IMG/VR virus record: IMGVR_UViG_3300042691_037870
Location: 62,001-126,000 of that record
Origin: a virus
Direction: 5' to 3' (one strand)
DNA length: 64,000 nt
The notes under the pieces are model-generated. The model had not been told where the DNA came from. It ran no database searches and saw only the letters and a program-made list of their open reading frames with translations. The position numbers were made by a program, and so were the translations under genes. Positions 26,004 to 33,934 of the stretch are shown here, piece by piece. Within the stretch, counting starts at the first letter, position 1, and every line of letters begins with the position of its first letter.

Positions 26004-27155
26004 TTATACAGTTTCTTCTTTCTTTTCTTCTTTGTCTTCTTTGCCTTCACCACCCACAATTTCATTAATCACCCCATGAATTACAAGTGCAAGACCGCCG
26101 TATTTAAGAACTTTAATTATGATACCAAAACCAGGTATAACAATTCCTAATGATTTTTCAGCAACAGACTGTAAATCGAGTAAGCCTTTTTTGAATTGGG
26201 TTTCTGCTAAATAACCTGCAGCAATACCTACAAGTCCCGCAATTACAGGAAATTCAAAAGGGCCAGGTGCTGATGCAACTTTTGTCATAAATACTGAAAA
26301 CGCATTTAATCCTTTTTCAGCCTTAGCGGCTACAGCATCTTCAATTTTGTGAAATGCTGAAAACGGTGGAGTATGAGCTAATTTAGAAAGAACAGATGAA
26401 ATAAAAGGAATATGAATACCGCCTTTAGCTTTTCCATGTTCTTCTTCAAAAAGTGCAAGTTCTTCTAATACAGATTCCAATGTATATCCTTCATAAAGAG
26501 TTTCAGCAGCTGCATAATAAAATGCGGATTCAAAAGCTTTAAAGTAATCCTCTGATTCCTCAGTAATTGCAGCCTTTTCTCCAGATTTTTCAATTGCGTC
26601 AATAAAACCACCACCTAACCATTTTACAGAAGAACTTGCCATTGCTTGTAAGTTTTTAAGTTCTTCAATAATTCTCTTTCTTTTATCAGAATCTTGAAGA
26701 AGAGGTTTTATTTTTTCACGAATCTTTTCTTTTGCTTTTTCAACAGCTGCTTTAGTTTGATCTTTTGCAATATCCCAGGCTTTTTTGATAACCTCTTTAA
26801 TTTTACCTAAAACCATTTTAAGAGGTGCTAAAAGATTTCCTCCAAATTTTAAAGCTGCTTGTGTTTTATCACCGAGTTTCTTTACGTAATCTTTTCCCTT
26901 TTCTTTAATCTTTTCTTTTGCATTAATTGCAAGCTGTTTAAACTTTTCAGCAAAAGAACTTTCATTAATGTCACTTGCTAAATCAAAAAGTTCATTAACA
27001 TATCCTTCATTAATAAAATATGATAAAGACTCCTTTTCTTCGATTGAAGCACCTGCAACATCAGCACAAGCAATTAGTAAGGCTTTCTTACTTTCTTGCT
27101 CATGATGAACCGAGTAACCTTCAAGAAGAAAGTCGTTATAAGTTAATAAAGACAT
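26004..27155 (-). CDS. Capsid-targeted Lys-rich helical protein with hydrophobic C-terminus
   Basis: 383 residues. Residues 1-12 (MSLLTYNDFLLE) match the targeting motif. The mature protein is very helical and Lys/Glu-rich (KEKIKEKGKDYVKKLGDKT; KAKEKIREKIKPLLQ), with hydrophobic helices near residues 260-370 (FPVIAGLVGIAAGYLAE; IVIPGFGIIIKVLKYGGLAL) and a final acidic KEDKEEKKEETV tail. Packed Lys-rich proteins can neutralise DNA; the hydrophobic C-terminal helices could insert into a membrane. Both ideas are inferred. Confidence 0.6.
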   Translation of the reverse strand: MSLLTYNDFLLEGYSVHHEQESKKALLIACADVAGASIEEKESLSYFINEGYVNELFDLASDINESSFAEKFKQLAINAKEKIKEKGKDYVKKLGDKTQAALKFGGNLLAPLKMVLGKIKEVIKKAWDIAKDQTKAAVEKAKEKIREKIKPLLQDSDKRKRIIEELKNLQAMASSSVKWLGGGFIDAIEKSGEKAAITEESEDYFKAFESAFYYAAAETLYEGYTLESVLEELALFEEEHGKAKGGIHIPFISSVLSKLAHTPPFSAFHKIEDAVAAKAEKGLNAFSVFMTKVASAPGPFEFPVIAGLVGIAAGYLAETQFKKGLLDLQSVAEKSLGIVIPGFGIIIKVLKYGGLALVIHGVINEIVGGEGKEDKEEKKEETV

Positions 27156-27202
27156 TCAAAATCCTTTTTCTTTATATATCTACTTTCTTTTAAACATAAA
27201 AA

Positions 27203-27226
27203 GACCCCTCCTTTGACAGAGGGGTC
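27203..27226 (-). terminator. Rho-independent terminator
   Basis: Minus-strand hairpin GACCCCTC/GAGGGGTC (8 bp) with an 8-base loop and a following T5 run. It lies about 40 bases after the gene ending at 27268 and ahead of the unit starting at 27155. Confidence 0.9.
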
Positions 27227-27267
27227 CTGACCACACACAAATCTCAATGAAAAAATTCTTTGAGATA

Positions 27268-28404
27268 TTAGTTCATTATAGCAAGTTTCGGATAATCGAT
27301 TTTTGCAACACCGGCAACATCTTCAAGGTCAAGTTCTTTCTTAAACAAGAATGAAGAAGCCTTAATTTGTAACTCAATACGATCTTCAGAATCTACCTTG
27401 ATTTCGTCCGGGTGACTTGCGATATAAGTTAACAAGTTAAAGAAATCATATGCGTTAATCCCGGTATTGGCAGTAGACTTCCATTTTCTACTTTTTTCTG
27501 TTATGTTAACTCCATAACCTTTGTAGAATGGCTGATCATTAAAGTATTGATCAACGATCTTGTCATATTTACCATTTTCATTTTTCTTTTCAAAGAAATC
27601 ACGGTATTGATAAAACTCAAGAAGAGATACTTGGTTTCTGCTTAAATGCTGAGCTGCTTGTTGCACAATCTCTGACAAATTATCTGAACCAAATTCAATA
27701 GCTTTCTTGATGACAGATTGAATTCTTTTATTATTAAAAGTGGTTTTTGAGATATCAGCACCAAAACCAAATTCTGCAGCAGTAGCACCATTCGCGCAGG
27801 AAAGTCTTTGTAAGAAAGGCGCATGATTAAAACGCAAACCATTGAAGTAAAAACGTTCTCCGCCTTTCCACATATCAGTACCTGTACCGAATACGTCGAT
27901 TTCATTGGTTTCGTTAAGTAAAATGATTTCAGTCATTTCATTTTGATCGTTAAATGAAAGACTCTTTAGTGAATAATCAATCTCTGAAGCACTTAATGCA
28001 TCATACATCCAGTCAAGATATTGCTGGTAACTTGCATCATCAGATTGTTTTTTGTTTTCACGATGAAGGTGTGCATCGGTAACAGTAGGATTACCTTGAG
28101 GATCTTTGCTGATTGTGGCATAAAGTTTAACATTGCCTTCAGCATTTTTAATTTTTTCTGAGACAGATAACCAATCCTCAGCGGTCATTTTGTCAGCAAA
28201 TTTTGTAAAGTCTTTCTTTACACGCAAGATACTTAGGACTTTTGACAAAGCAATGCCGTCAATTGGCATGTCATTTAAAAATAATCCTTTTTCTGTGATG
28301 GATAAGTCTTTTAACTTAAATTCACGAGTTTCACGGTCTGTTAGTTTTTCAATAAATTGAGCAACTCCAGACTTAATTTGCTCAATTACCAATTGATTGT
28401 TCAT
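27268..28404 (-). CDS. DUF932-like protein (tentative)
   Basis: 378 residues. A stretch near residue 180-205 (KGGERFYFNGLRFNHAPFLQ, then RLSCANGATA) resembles the DUF932 pattern of phage/plasmid proteins with a 'CxNG' signature. Other parts are helical with polar loops. The gene is followed by a strong terminator and is probably transcribed on its own. Function of the family is not known to me. Confidence 0.5.
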   Translation of the reverse strand: MNNQLVIEQIKSGVAQFIEKLTDRETREFKLKDLSITEKGLFLNDMPIDGIALSKVLSILRVKKDFTKFADKMTAEDWLSVSEKIKNAEGNVKLYATISKDPQGNPTVTDAHLHRENKKQSDDASYQQYLDWMYDALSASEIDYSLKSLSFNDQNEMTEIILLNETNEIDVFGTGTDMWKGGERFYFNGLRFNHAPFLQRLSCANGATAAEFGFGADISKTTFNNKRIQSVIKKAIEFGSDNLSEIVQQAAQHLSRNQVSLLEFYQYRDFFEKKNENGKYDKIVDQYFNDQPFYKGYGVNITEKSRKWKSTANTGINAYDFFNLLTYIASHPDEIKVDSEDRIELQIKASSFLFKKELDLEDVAGVAKIDYPKLAIMN

Positions 28405-28451
28405 AGAATAAGTATTTAGTAATGTTTATATTCCTGTCTTTAAAATAGTTC

Positions 28452-28700
28452 TTAATTTATGTAATAAGTTAATTCATAAGAACCGCTATCCATTCTGTAA
28501 AGAGAAACGTGTAAATGACGTTTAACCATATTTCCTGTCTTTATCCATTTAAGTGAAAATGTATACTTAACCGTTTTGCCGTACGCAACATGTTCAGTCC
28601 ATAAATTATCAGGGTAAACTATTTCATAACCTTTACGGTTAACTTTTTCATTAACATGTATTAAAGCACCAGCTTGTGTAGAAAAATAAGTGTCAGACAT
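28452..28700 (-). CDS. Hypothetical protein
   Basis: 82 residues with alternating short strands (KGYEIVYPDN, VKYTFSLKWIKTGNMVKRHL, VSLYRMDSGSYELTYYIN), so probably a small beta-sandwich-like domain. It lies 2 bases after the upstream gene. Function unknown. Confidence 0.65.
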   Translation of the reverse strand: MSDTYFSTQAGALIHVNEKVNRKGYEIVYPDNLWTEHVAYGKTVKYTFSLKWIKTGNMVKRHLHVSLYRMDSGSYELTYYIN

Positions 28701-28702
28701 AA

Positions 28703-28975
28703 TTAAGCAAATGTTTCAGTTGGATACTTTTTAATAATTCCGCAGATAGTAGAAATCTTTGCACCTAATTCTGCATTTTCATGAGTAACTTGTGCAAGTT
28801 CTGTTGAAAGGATTATCTTTTCAGAATAATCATAACCGTCAAATAAACCCCAAAGCATGTTTTCCAAATGACAAACATTTGTTTTTAAATCGCCAACTTC
28901 AATGATTGTGTCAAGAATCATTCCGCGTGTTTCGGAATCCATGTTCTCATGTCGGTTAAATCTACGAATTTCCAT
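28703..28975 (-). CDS. Hypothetical protein
   Basis: 90 residues, helical, acidic (MDSETRGMILDTIIEVGDLK). It is preceded by regulatory module B. Function unknown. Confidence 0.65.
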   Translation of the reverse strand: MEIRRFNRHENMDSETRGMILDTIIEVGDLKTNVCHLENMLWGLFDGYDYSEKIILSTELAQVTHENAELGAKISTICGIIKKYPTETFA

Positions 28976-28995
28976 ATTGATATTGTTTTAATTTG

Positions 28996-29058
28996 ATAGT
29001 ATAAAATTAAACTAAAAAAATAACAAATGCAAATATTTAAGAAAAAAGTTATTAACAA
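28996..29058 (-). promoter_or_regulatory. Regulatory module B (TTGTTAATAAC-N14-TTTGC)
   Basis: On the minus strand TTGTTAATAACTTT (29045-29058) follows directly after the stop at 29059, then N14 and TTTGC (29029), then AGTTTAATTTTATACTAT (28996-29013), then an ATG at 28975. TTG to TTTG spacing is 22 bases, which fits the Bacteroidetes -33/-7 promoter plan (TTTG ... TAnnTTTG). Confidence 0.6.
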
Positions 29059-29433
29059 CTATGAAAGTTTAAATCCGCCTGATAATCCACAAAAATGAGC
29101 AAACTTACTTAACTCATCAACAGAAAAAGTAAAGTCACCGTTAGGGAATGTACTTTCACCAAAGGCTTTTGCATTTCCATTTTCTATTTCAGAAAATAAA
29201 GCTCTTGCCATTTTAATTGAAATATCTTGTGGGATTTGGGATCTTAATTGTTTAGGATAGAATCCAATTTGTTCTTCATCTTCAGATAAAAAGTCTTCGC
29301 AAACTATTGTAATATAAGACCAAAGTGGAAACCAAGAATCTGTAGTTGTTGTAAAATATTCTCCGTCTATTGATATAGGATTTAAGCCGGTTGCAAAAAT
29401 TTCAACCGGCTGTATAGATTTATGTTCTTTCAT
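29059..29433 (-). CDS. Hypothetical protein
   Basis: 124 residues, acidic, with an N-terminal strand (PVEIFATGLNPISIDGEYFT) and a C-terminal part with several Phe/Gly residues. The stop is directly followed by the TTGTTAAT box of module B. It overlaps the transglycosylase gene by one base, so it may belong to lysis. Function unknown. Confidence 0.6.
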   Translation of the reverse strand: MKEHKSIQPVEIFATGLNPISIDGEYFTTTTDSWFPLWSYITIVCEDFLSEDEEQIGFYPKQLRSQIPQDISIKMARALFSEIENGNAKAFGESTFPNGDFTFSVDELSKFAHFCGLSGGFKLS

Positions 29434-29948
29434 TAAAAAGGAATTTTGTAGTTATACACATTAAGTGCATATCCGTTGATCATAGGTCTACCCGTATTAT
29501 AATAACCAAATACGATTTTCCAATTGTGATAACGATTATGTAAATGTCTTAAGAATTTCATACTCGTCTCAACATTAAGCGCAATGTTATCACGCAGTTC
29601 AGTTTTCGTAAACTTTTTACCAGGCCACATATACTTTGCAGTAGGATACATAATTTGCATAGGTCCAACCGCTCCAGCAAAAGATGTTTGTTTGTGATAA
29701 TAAGTCCATTGAAAAGGGTTACGATATCGTGTTTCACAGTAAGCTATACCGTATGCATATCTTTTAGGAATGTTATACTGTTCAGCATATTTCTCAATAA
29801 GATAATACATTTGTAAGCAAGGCGGTGAATCTTGCGATATGATAGGCGCATCTGAAGATGTGAACTCAATAGGGTTCTTAATGTAAATCCAGAAGGCCGT
29901 TAATCCTACGATGATAGAAATCATCAGGGTTTTAAACATGTCCTTCAT
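29433..29948 (-). CDS. Membrane-anchored lytic transglycosylase (endolysin candidate)
   Basis: 171 residues. One membrane segment at about residues 8-23 (LMISIIVGLTAFWIYI) precedes a soluble SLT domain: YNIPKRYAYGIAYCETRYRN with the predicted catalytic Glu72, then the GAVGPMQIM and TAKYM segments. A GPMQI block is the usual SLT signature. It would cleave the peptidoglycan glycan strand from the periplasmic side. The two small membrane proteins downstream and two upstream make this a lysis cassette. Confidence 0.85.
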   Translation of the reverse strand: MKDMFKTLMISIIVGLTAFWIYIKNPIEFTSSDAPIISQDSPPCLQMYYLIEKYAEQYNIPKRYAYGIAYCETRYRNPFQWTYYHKQTSFAGAVGPMQIMYPTAKYMWPGKKFTKTELRDNIALNVETSMKFLRHLHNRYHNWKIVFGYYNTGRPMINGYALNVYNYKIPF

Positions 29949-29959
29949 ATTACATTATT

Positions 29960-30286
29960 TTAGTTACCTGTCTTGGTTTGATAGATCTTATTTGCGTAAA
30001 GGCTAAAGATCATATTACCAACTTGCTTATCATAAAGCGTGTAAGTACCTCTTTGACGATTAATAATCATCAATTCACCACGTTCATTAATTGCAACTGA
30101 TGTTTGCTCTGGAGTTTTGCTTTCCTGCATACTCAAGTTTCGTGTGTGCGTTTGATAATTATGATAGATTTCTCCACCAATAAAACCAACAGCAATTGAT
30201 ACTATAATGATTGTTGCACGCCCAATACTTTTAAGAGTTGTTGAAATTTTCTCCCAATTAGGTTTAAGATTCATTTTTGTAATCAT
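29960..30286 (-). CDS. Small membrane-anchored protein, possible lysis partner
   Basis: 108 residues with one hydrophobic segment near residues 22-42 (GRATIIIVSIAVGFIGGEIY), then a soluble polar domain with RGELMIINRQRGTYTLYDKQ. The single N-terminal anchor with an external domain next to a transglycosylase gene fits a spanin- or holin-associated role, but no family was recognised. Confidence 0.5.
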   Translation of the reverse strand: MITKMNLKPNWEKISTTLKSIGRATIIIVSIAVGFIGGEIYHNYQTHTRNLSMQESKTPEQTSVAINERGELMIINRQRGTYTLYDKQVGNMIFSLYANKIYQTKTGN

Positions 30287-30302
30287 AACTAAAAAATTTA
30301 GG

Positions 30303-30647
30303 TTAAACTAGATTTGCTTGTGTTCTTACAAGATGACCTAATTGTTGGTCATTTGGTAAATCAATAATATCTTGACGATATGTAAGAACACTATGAGGAA
30401 CTTCCTCGGTTGTAATATCAAAACCAAATTTTTCAAGAATCTGATTTGTGTCAAGATATAAGTAGTCTGTTTGCTCCATATCACCCCACTCAATAATCAC
30501 ATGATATGTTGCAGGGGATACTTGCCAACCTGTCTTAATGAAATATACACAGATAGGTTCATCATTGAGGTCATAAAGAGTTCTTGCTCTTACACCTCTG
30601 CCTTCTTTAAAGGCATAAGGAATTGTTTTATTTGCTTCCATGTTCAA
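30303..30647 (-). CDS. Hypothetical protein
   Basis: 114 residues. Reads as a beta-rich small domain (RTLYDLNDEPICVYFIKTGW; TYHVIIEWGDMEQTDYLYLD). It overlaps the next gene by 20 bases. Function unknown. Confidence 0.6.
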   Translation of the reverse strand: MNMEANKTIPYAFKEGRGVRARTLYDLNDEPICVYFIKTGWQVSPATYHVIIEWGDMEQTDYLYLDTNQILEKFGFDITTEEVPHSVLTYRQDIIDLPNDQQLGHLVRTQANLV

Positions 30648-30978
30648 ATTTTACAATATTAGGGTACATACTCAAGAAACCGCTACGATATCCGATAGTA
30701 TGAAATGTATAAGTAGAATCTTTTTGGATTTGACCGTACCAATCGCTGGAGTTAAAATTTCCGTAGAAAAGGTCATCCTCAAGTTTAAAAGTTCCTTTAT
30801 CTGTAAAGATTAAGTAATATGAATTTACAGTTTTTCCTGATTGATCTGTAATTCTTTCTTTATCCGTTACTTTTGCGATAAAAGTTTGCTTATTTTGTCT
30901 ACCTGTACAAGTATATACAAGTCCACCAAAAAATAAGATCACAAAGATACCAATAAAAATACTTGATGCGTTTCTCAT
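30628..30978 (-). CDS. Small membrane protein with external domain
   Basis: 116 residues with the start at the second ATG (30978), which gives a clean N-terminal anchor (MRNASSIFIGIFVILFFGGL) followed by CTGRQNKQ. The external domain has strands such as FIAKVTDKERITDQSGK and YLIFTDKGTFKLED. It could be a lipoprotein only if the Cys at residue 24 is modified, but no proper lipobox is visible. Possibly a DUF1372-like phage protein. Confidence 0.55.
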   Translation of the reverse strand: MRNASSIFIGIFVILFFGGLVYTCTGRQNKQTFIAKVTDKERITDQSGKTVNSYYLIFTDKGTFKLEDDLFYGNFNSSDWYGQIQKDSTYTFHTIGYRSGFLSMYPNIVKFEHGSK

Positions 30979-30982
30979 ATGT

Positions 30983-31204
30983 TTAAGAATTAGAATTAGA
31001 CGATTTTGAACCTGATGGTAAAATAAACCAAGCAAGCATCATTAGCCCTACCGCTTGTAAGAAGTTAATTTCTGGTAGTTTAAAGATCACGGGCATTAGC
31101 CAGTTCCATAACCACATAGTTGGTAATCCTAAGATAAGAATTAGTAAAAAGGCAACACCTGATGCAAGAAAAATTGCCATTACGGCTTTCATTAAAGTTT
31201 CCAT
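30983..31204 (-). CDS. Small two-helix membrane protein, possible holin
   Basis: 73 residues with two hydrophobic segments (VMAIFLASGVAFLLILILGL and FLQAVGLMMLAWFILPSG) separated by a LWNWLMPVIFKLPEI stretch. The same LWN...IFxLPEI...QAxGL pattern is frequent in small phage membrane proteins. Position next to the transglycosylase suggests a holin or regulator of lysis. Starts downstream of module C. Confidence 0.6.
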   Translation of the reverse strand: METLMKAVMAIFLASGVAFLLILILGLPTMWLWNWLMPVIFKLPEINFLQAVGLMMLAWFILPSGSKSSNSNS

Positions 31205-31219
31205 ATTTGTTTTAATTTG

Positions 31220-31282
31220 ATAGAATAAAATTAAACTAAAAAAATAACATAAGCAAATAATTACCTAATAAGTTATTAACAA
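31220..31282 (-). promoter_or_regulatory. Regulatory module C (TTGTTAATAAC-N14-TTTGC)
   Basis: After the stop at 31284 comes TTTGTTAATAACTTA (31269-31282), then 14 bases, TTTGC (31253), a T run and AGTTTAATTTTATTCTAT (31220-31237), then ATG at 31204. Same order and spacing as module B. Confidence 0.6.
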
Positions 31283-31283
31283 A

Positions 31284-31775
31284 TTAGATAATCATTCCTT
31301 TATATTGCTTATGATACCAATCTAACCAAGAAGGCGTGTTTTTATCCAAAGCTTTGAAAGTTTTCCAGTAATGAAAGAATTTCTTTTCAGAACCTTCTTC
31401 GTATTTCTTAATTAAAGCATCTTCTTCCGCCATAATTGTTTTTTCTTTTTCAATTACATTGGCAAGTTCAAGTATTTTTTCTTCTAAGTCTTTAAACTTC
31501 CTAACAGCGTCAGTAGTGTCAATACCACTAACAGCAAGATCAACAATAAGATCACGCACTTTTGTTCGTTGAGCAATTAAATCATTAATCTCAGGTATGA
31601 TTTTATTATGACGTTCTTTTGCCGCTTCACGAGTTCTTTTAAATCTGTCATATCTTTCTTGAAGTTCTTTATCATTCAAGTCAGACTGAAATTCAGCATA
31701 GATTAATTCATAAGCACTAAGTTCTGGCTTAGGCGTTTTCTTTCTTGTTGCTTTAGGTTTTAGTTCTTTTTCCAT
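31284..31775 (-). CDS. Coiled-coil hypothetical protein
   Basis: 163 residues; residues 40-125 are helical with heptad-like leucine/isoleucine spacing (DRFKRTREAAKERHNKIIPE). N-terminus is Lys-rich. The ATG overlaps the stop of the upstream cREC-like gene (one base). Function unknown. Confidence 0.65.
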   Translation of the reverse strand: MEKELKPKATRKKTPKPELSAYELIYAEFQSDLNDKELQERYDRFKRTREAAKERHNKIIPEINDLIAQRTKVRDLIVDLAVSGIDTTDAVRKFKDLEEKILELANVIEKEKTIMAEEDALIKKYEEGSEKKFFHYWKTFKALDKNTPSWLDWYHKQYKGMII

Positions 31776-32143
31776 TAAGATAAATGTTTAGATGCATTAT
31801 TTAATAAGCCTGTGATATTTGCAGCACCTACTGGGTTTGCACTTTGGATTCTAAATGCAGGAATCTGTTTGTGATTGTCCATACAATACTCTACCAACCA
31901 CTGTGCACAGGTAAAACCTGTCTTTTCTTTGTAAGTACTTTTATAACAATGAATGTCAGACAAATCGTGATCAAAGCAGATTAAATCGGGTAACCCATTT
32001 TCTGTGATCCATTCAACAAATTGATTATAACTTTTTACCCAATGTACTTCACCTTCTCCGTAAGCAAACTCAGGAGCATAGCGCATTAACCAATCAGCTA
32101 TGTATGGATTACGAATATCGTCTAACCAAAGTAATCTTTTCAT
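31775..32143 (-). CDS. cREC-like receiver-domain protein
   Basis: 122 residues. LWLDDIRNP at 5-13, then LICFDHDLSD and a C-terminal RIQSANPVGAANI. This follows the pattern of 'cyclic-phosphate processing receiver' domains, small receiver-fold proteins with LDDxRxP, FDHDL and HSANPxG motifs. Family work links them to RNA 2',3'-cyclic phosphate handling, as I recall it; no activity can be read here. A paralogue lies at 43040-43480. Confidence 0.65.
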   Translation of the reverse strand: MKRLLWLDDIRNPYIADWLMRYAPEFAYGEGEVHWVKSYNQFVEWITENGLPDLICFDHDLSDIHCYKSTYKEKTGFTCAQWLVEYCMDNHKQIPAFRIQSANPVGAANITGLLNNASKHLS

Positions 32144-32156
32144 ATTATTTGTATTT

Positions 32157-32219
32157 AAAGTATAAAATTAAACTAAAAATCCTACAAATAAAAATTTGTA
32201 GGACTAAAGTTATTAACAA
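32157..32219 (-). promoter_or_regulatory. Regulatory module D (box + hairpin + AT motif)
   Basis: Box TTGTTAATAACTTT (32206-32219) contains the stop codon of the upstream GNAT gene (TGT TAA). Then a hairpin (32178-32205) and AGTTTAATTTTATACTTT (32157-32174), then the ATG at 32143. Confidence 0.6.
32178..32205 (-). terminator. Hairpin terminator in module D
   Basis: A 12-bp stem (AGTCCTACAAAT/ATTTGTAGGATT) with a TTTT loop and a following T run. It is the covarying sister of the hairpin in module A. Confidence 0.75.
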
Positions 32220-32704
32220 TTTTTACTTTTCAAATCTTTTCGTAGTATTGACATTATAATTGAATCAACCCAAACACCATTTTTATAAACTTCTTGTCTT
32301 TTAATACCTTCTTGAATAAACCCAAGTTTATCATATAAACCTATAGCTATATGATTAGTATGTAAAACTTCTAAAGAAACCTTATGTAAATCATATTTTT
32401 GAAATAGAAAAGGCAAAAAAGCTTTATATGCTTGATAACCGTATCCTTTACCTGTATAGTCAGGATGTATATCAGCTCCTATATAAATATTACGATTTTC
32501 TACAGAATGATTAGATAGCCTAAAATATCCTATCGGTTTATCATCAACCAAAATCATATAAAAGTCTGGTTTATTTTGTACAAACCAAACTTGGGTTTCG
32601 CTTAATGTAAAAGTTCTTGAGTCGTGTAAGAATTCTTTTGCATATTGATTTCTTACCTCATTTAAGAATGGCAAATCATCAAGAATTAAATTTCTAAATT
32701 TCAT
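32213..32704 (-). CDS. GNAT N-acetyltransferase (sugar or protein)
   Basis: 163 residues with the GNAT fold: IGADIHPDYTGKGYGYQAYK gives the acetyl-CoA binding motif (GKGYGYQ), then LEVLHTNHIAIGLYDKLGF, typical for RimJ/RimL/PseH-like enzymes. The next gene upstream is a DegT aminotransferase with one-base-type overlap. Together they could make an N-acetyl amino-sugar nucleotide, as in many polysaccharide pathways. The true substrate is not readable. Confidence 0.8.
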   Translation of the reverse strand: MKFRNLILDDLPFLNEVRNQYAKEFLHDSRTFTLSETQVWFVQNKPDFYMILVDDKPIGYFRLSNHSVENRNIYIGADIHPDYTGKGYGYQAYKAFLPFLFQKYDLHKVSLEVLHTNHIAIGLYDKLGFIQEGIKRQEVYKNGVWVDSIIMSILRKDLKSKNC

Positions 32705-33891
32705 TACCAGCCTTTCTTAATACATTCTACAATATATTCACGGTCTTCATCAGTCACCCACCATCCAACAGGAATAGAAACCACTTTACCAATAGTTTTC
32801 TCAAGTGTTGGTAAATTAGAAACAAATTCTTTTACACACGTATGTTTGTCATTTCTTTCATGAACTTGTGAAACTGAAATTTTGCATTCTTTCATCCACT
32901 TATAAAACCCATCACGATTTTCAACTAACATACTATAAATCCAAAAAGCTGAATCGTGGTTTGGGTTTCTTTCAAGAAGAGTAACTCCTTTAACATTTTT
33001 TAGGTGTTCATCATAATACTTAGCGTTTTCACGATGTCTGCTAATAATCTTTTCAGCATCTTTTAAATTTTCAATACCTACTGTTGCACATACATCATTC
33101 ATATGAAACTTAAATCCCCACTCGTCAATGTTTGCTTCACAACGAAAATCCTTACGGTTAGAATCACGATCAATACCATACCATCTTGTAAGTTTTGCAC
33201 GATTATACAATTCTTGGTGTGGCAATATGAGTAAACCGCCATCAATCGATGTAATGTGTTTAATTGCTTGTAATGAATACATTACAATGTTTCCGTGATT
33301 TCCTAATTTTTTTCCTTTATATTCTGAACCAAACGAATGTGCTCCATCTTCAATGATTACTGGCTTAAACCCATAAAGTTTTTGTGACTTTTGTTGAATT
33401 TCTTTTAATCTATCAAGATCTAAAGGATACCCACCCCAATGAACAGCAATAATTGCTTTTGTTTTAGGTGTGATTTTTCTTTCAAGATCATCAAGATCCA
33501 TATTAAGAGTTTTTTCATCAATATCAACCCACTTAATCTTTAAACCGTTTGCAAGAATTGGCCAGTTTGAAGCTGTGCATGTAAGTGGTGTTGCTAGGAT
33601 TTCGTCACCTTCATGTAATCCTGTCCAACCACCTTCAAATATACTATACCCATCAGCCGCGGTTACCTTTGAAGACTTTTTTAATAAATGTAATGCTAAA
33701 TGTAATCCTGAGGTTCCACTATTTAAAGTAACAATTCGGTCATTATCAAAATATGTTTTTAGGTCTTTTTCAAAATCTTCAACTTTTGGACCTTGCCCGA
33801 TATAACCGCTATTTAAAACTTTTGTAACTGCAGGTGCAGCGTTTTCTGACATATAAACTTTAAACAGTGGAATTTCATGTGTTCTTTTCAT
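32704..33891 (-). CDS. DegT/DnrJ/EryC1-type sugar aminotransferase
   Basis: 395 residues. PLP-dependent fold: NSGTSGLHLAL near 57-67 and EDGAHSFG (181-188, PLP ring Asp) followed by the Schiff-base lysine Lys211 in YSLQAIKHITSIDGG. Such enzymes transfer an amino group to a nucleotide-linked keto sugar. The partner GNAT gene overlaps the stop, supporting an acetamido sugar product. A keto-sugar source (dehydratase) is not seen next to it, though an SDR epimerase/dehydratase-like gene lies at 41.9 kb. Confidence 0.9.
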   Translation of the reverse strand: MKRTHEIPLFKVYMSENAAPAVTKVLNSGYIGQGPKVEDFEKDLKTYFDNDRIVTLNSGTSGLHLALHLLKKSSKVTAADGYSIFEGGWTGLHEGDEILATPLTCTASNWPILANGLKIKWVDIDEKTLNMDLDDLERKITPKTKAIIAVHWGGYPLDLDRLKEIQQKSQKLYGFKPVIIEDGAHSFGSEYKGKKLGNHGNIVMYSLQAIKHITSIDGGLLILPHQELYNRAKLTRWYGIDRDSNRKDFRCEANIDEWGFKFHMNDVCATVGIENLKDAEKIISRHRENAKYYDEHLKNVKGVTLLERNPNHDSAFWIYSMLVENRDGFYKWMKECKISVSQVHERNDKHTCVKEFVSNLPTLEKTIGKVVSIPVGWWVTDEDREYIVECIKKGW

Positions 33892-33934
33892 AAGATACTT
33901 TTAATTTATATTCTTATTTTTTATTATAGTTTTA

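Noticed and set aside
25713-26150. Plus-strand ORFs of 145 and 78 codons over the capsid-targeted genes
   Set aside because: Phe/Ser/Ile-rich shadow frames over well supported minus-strand proteins with the targeting motif.
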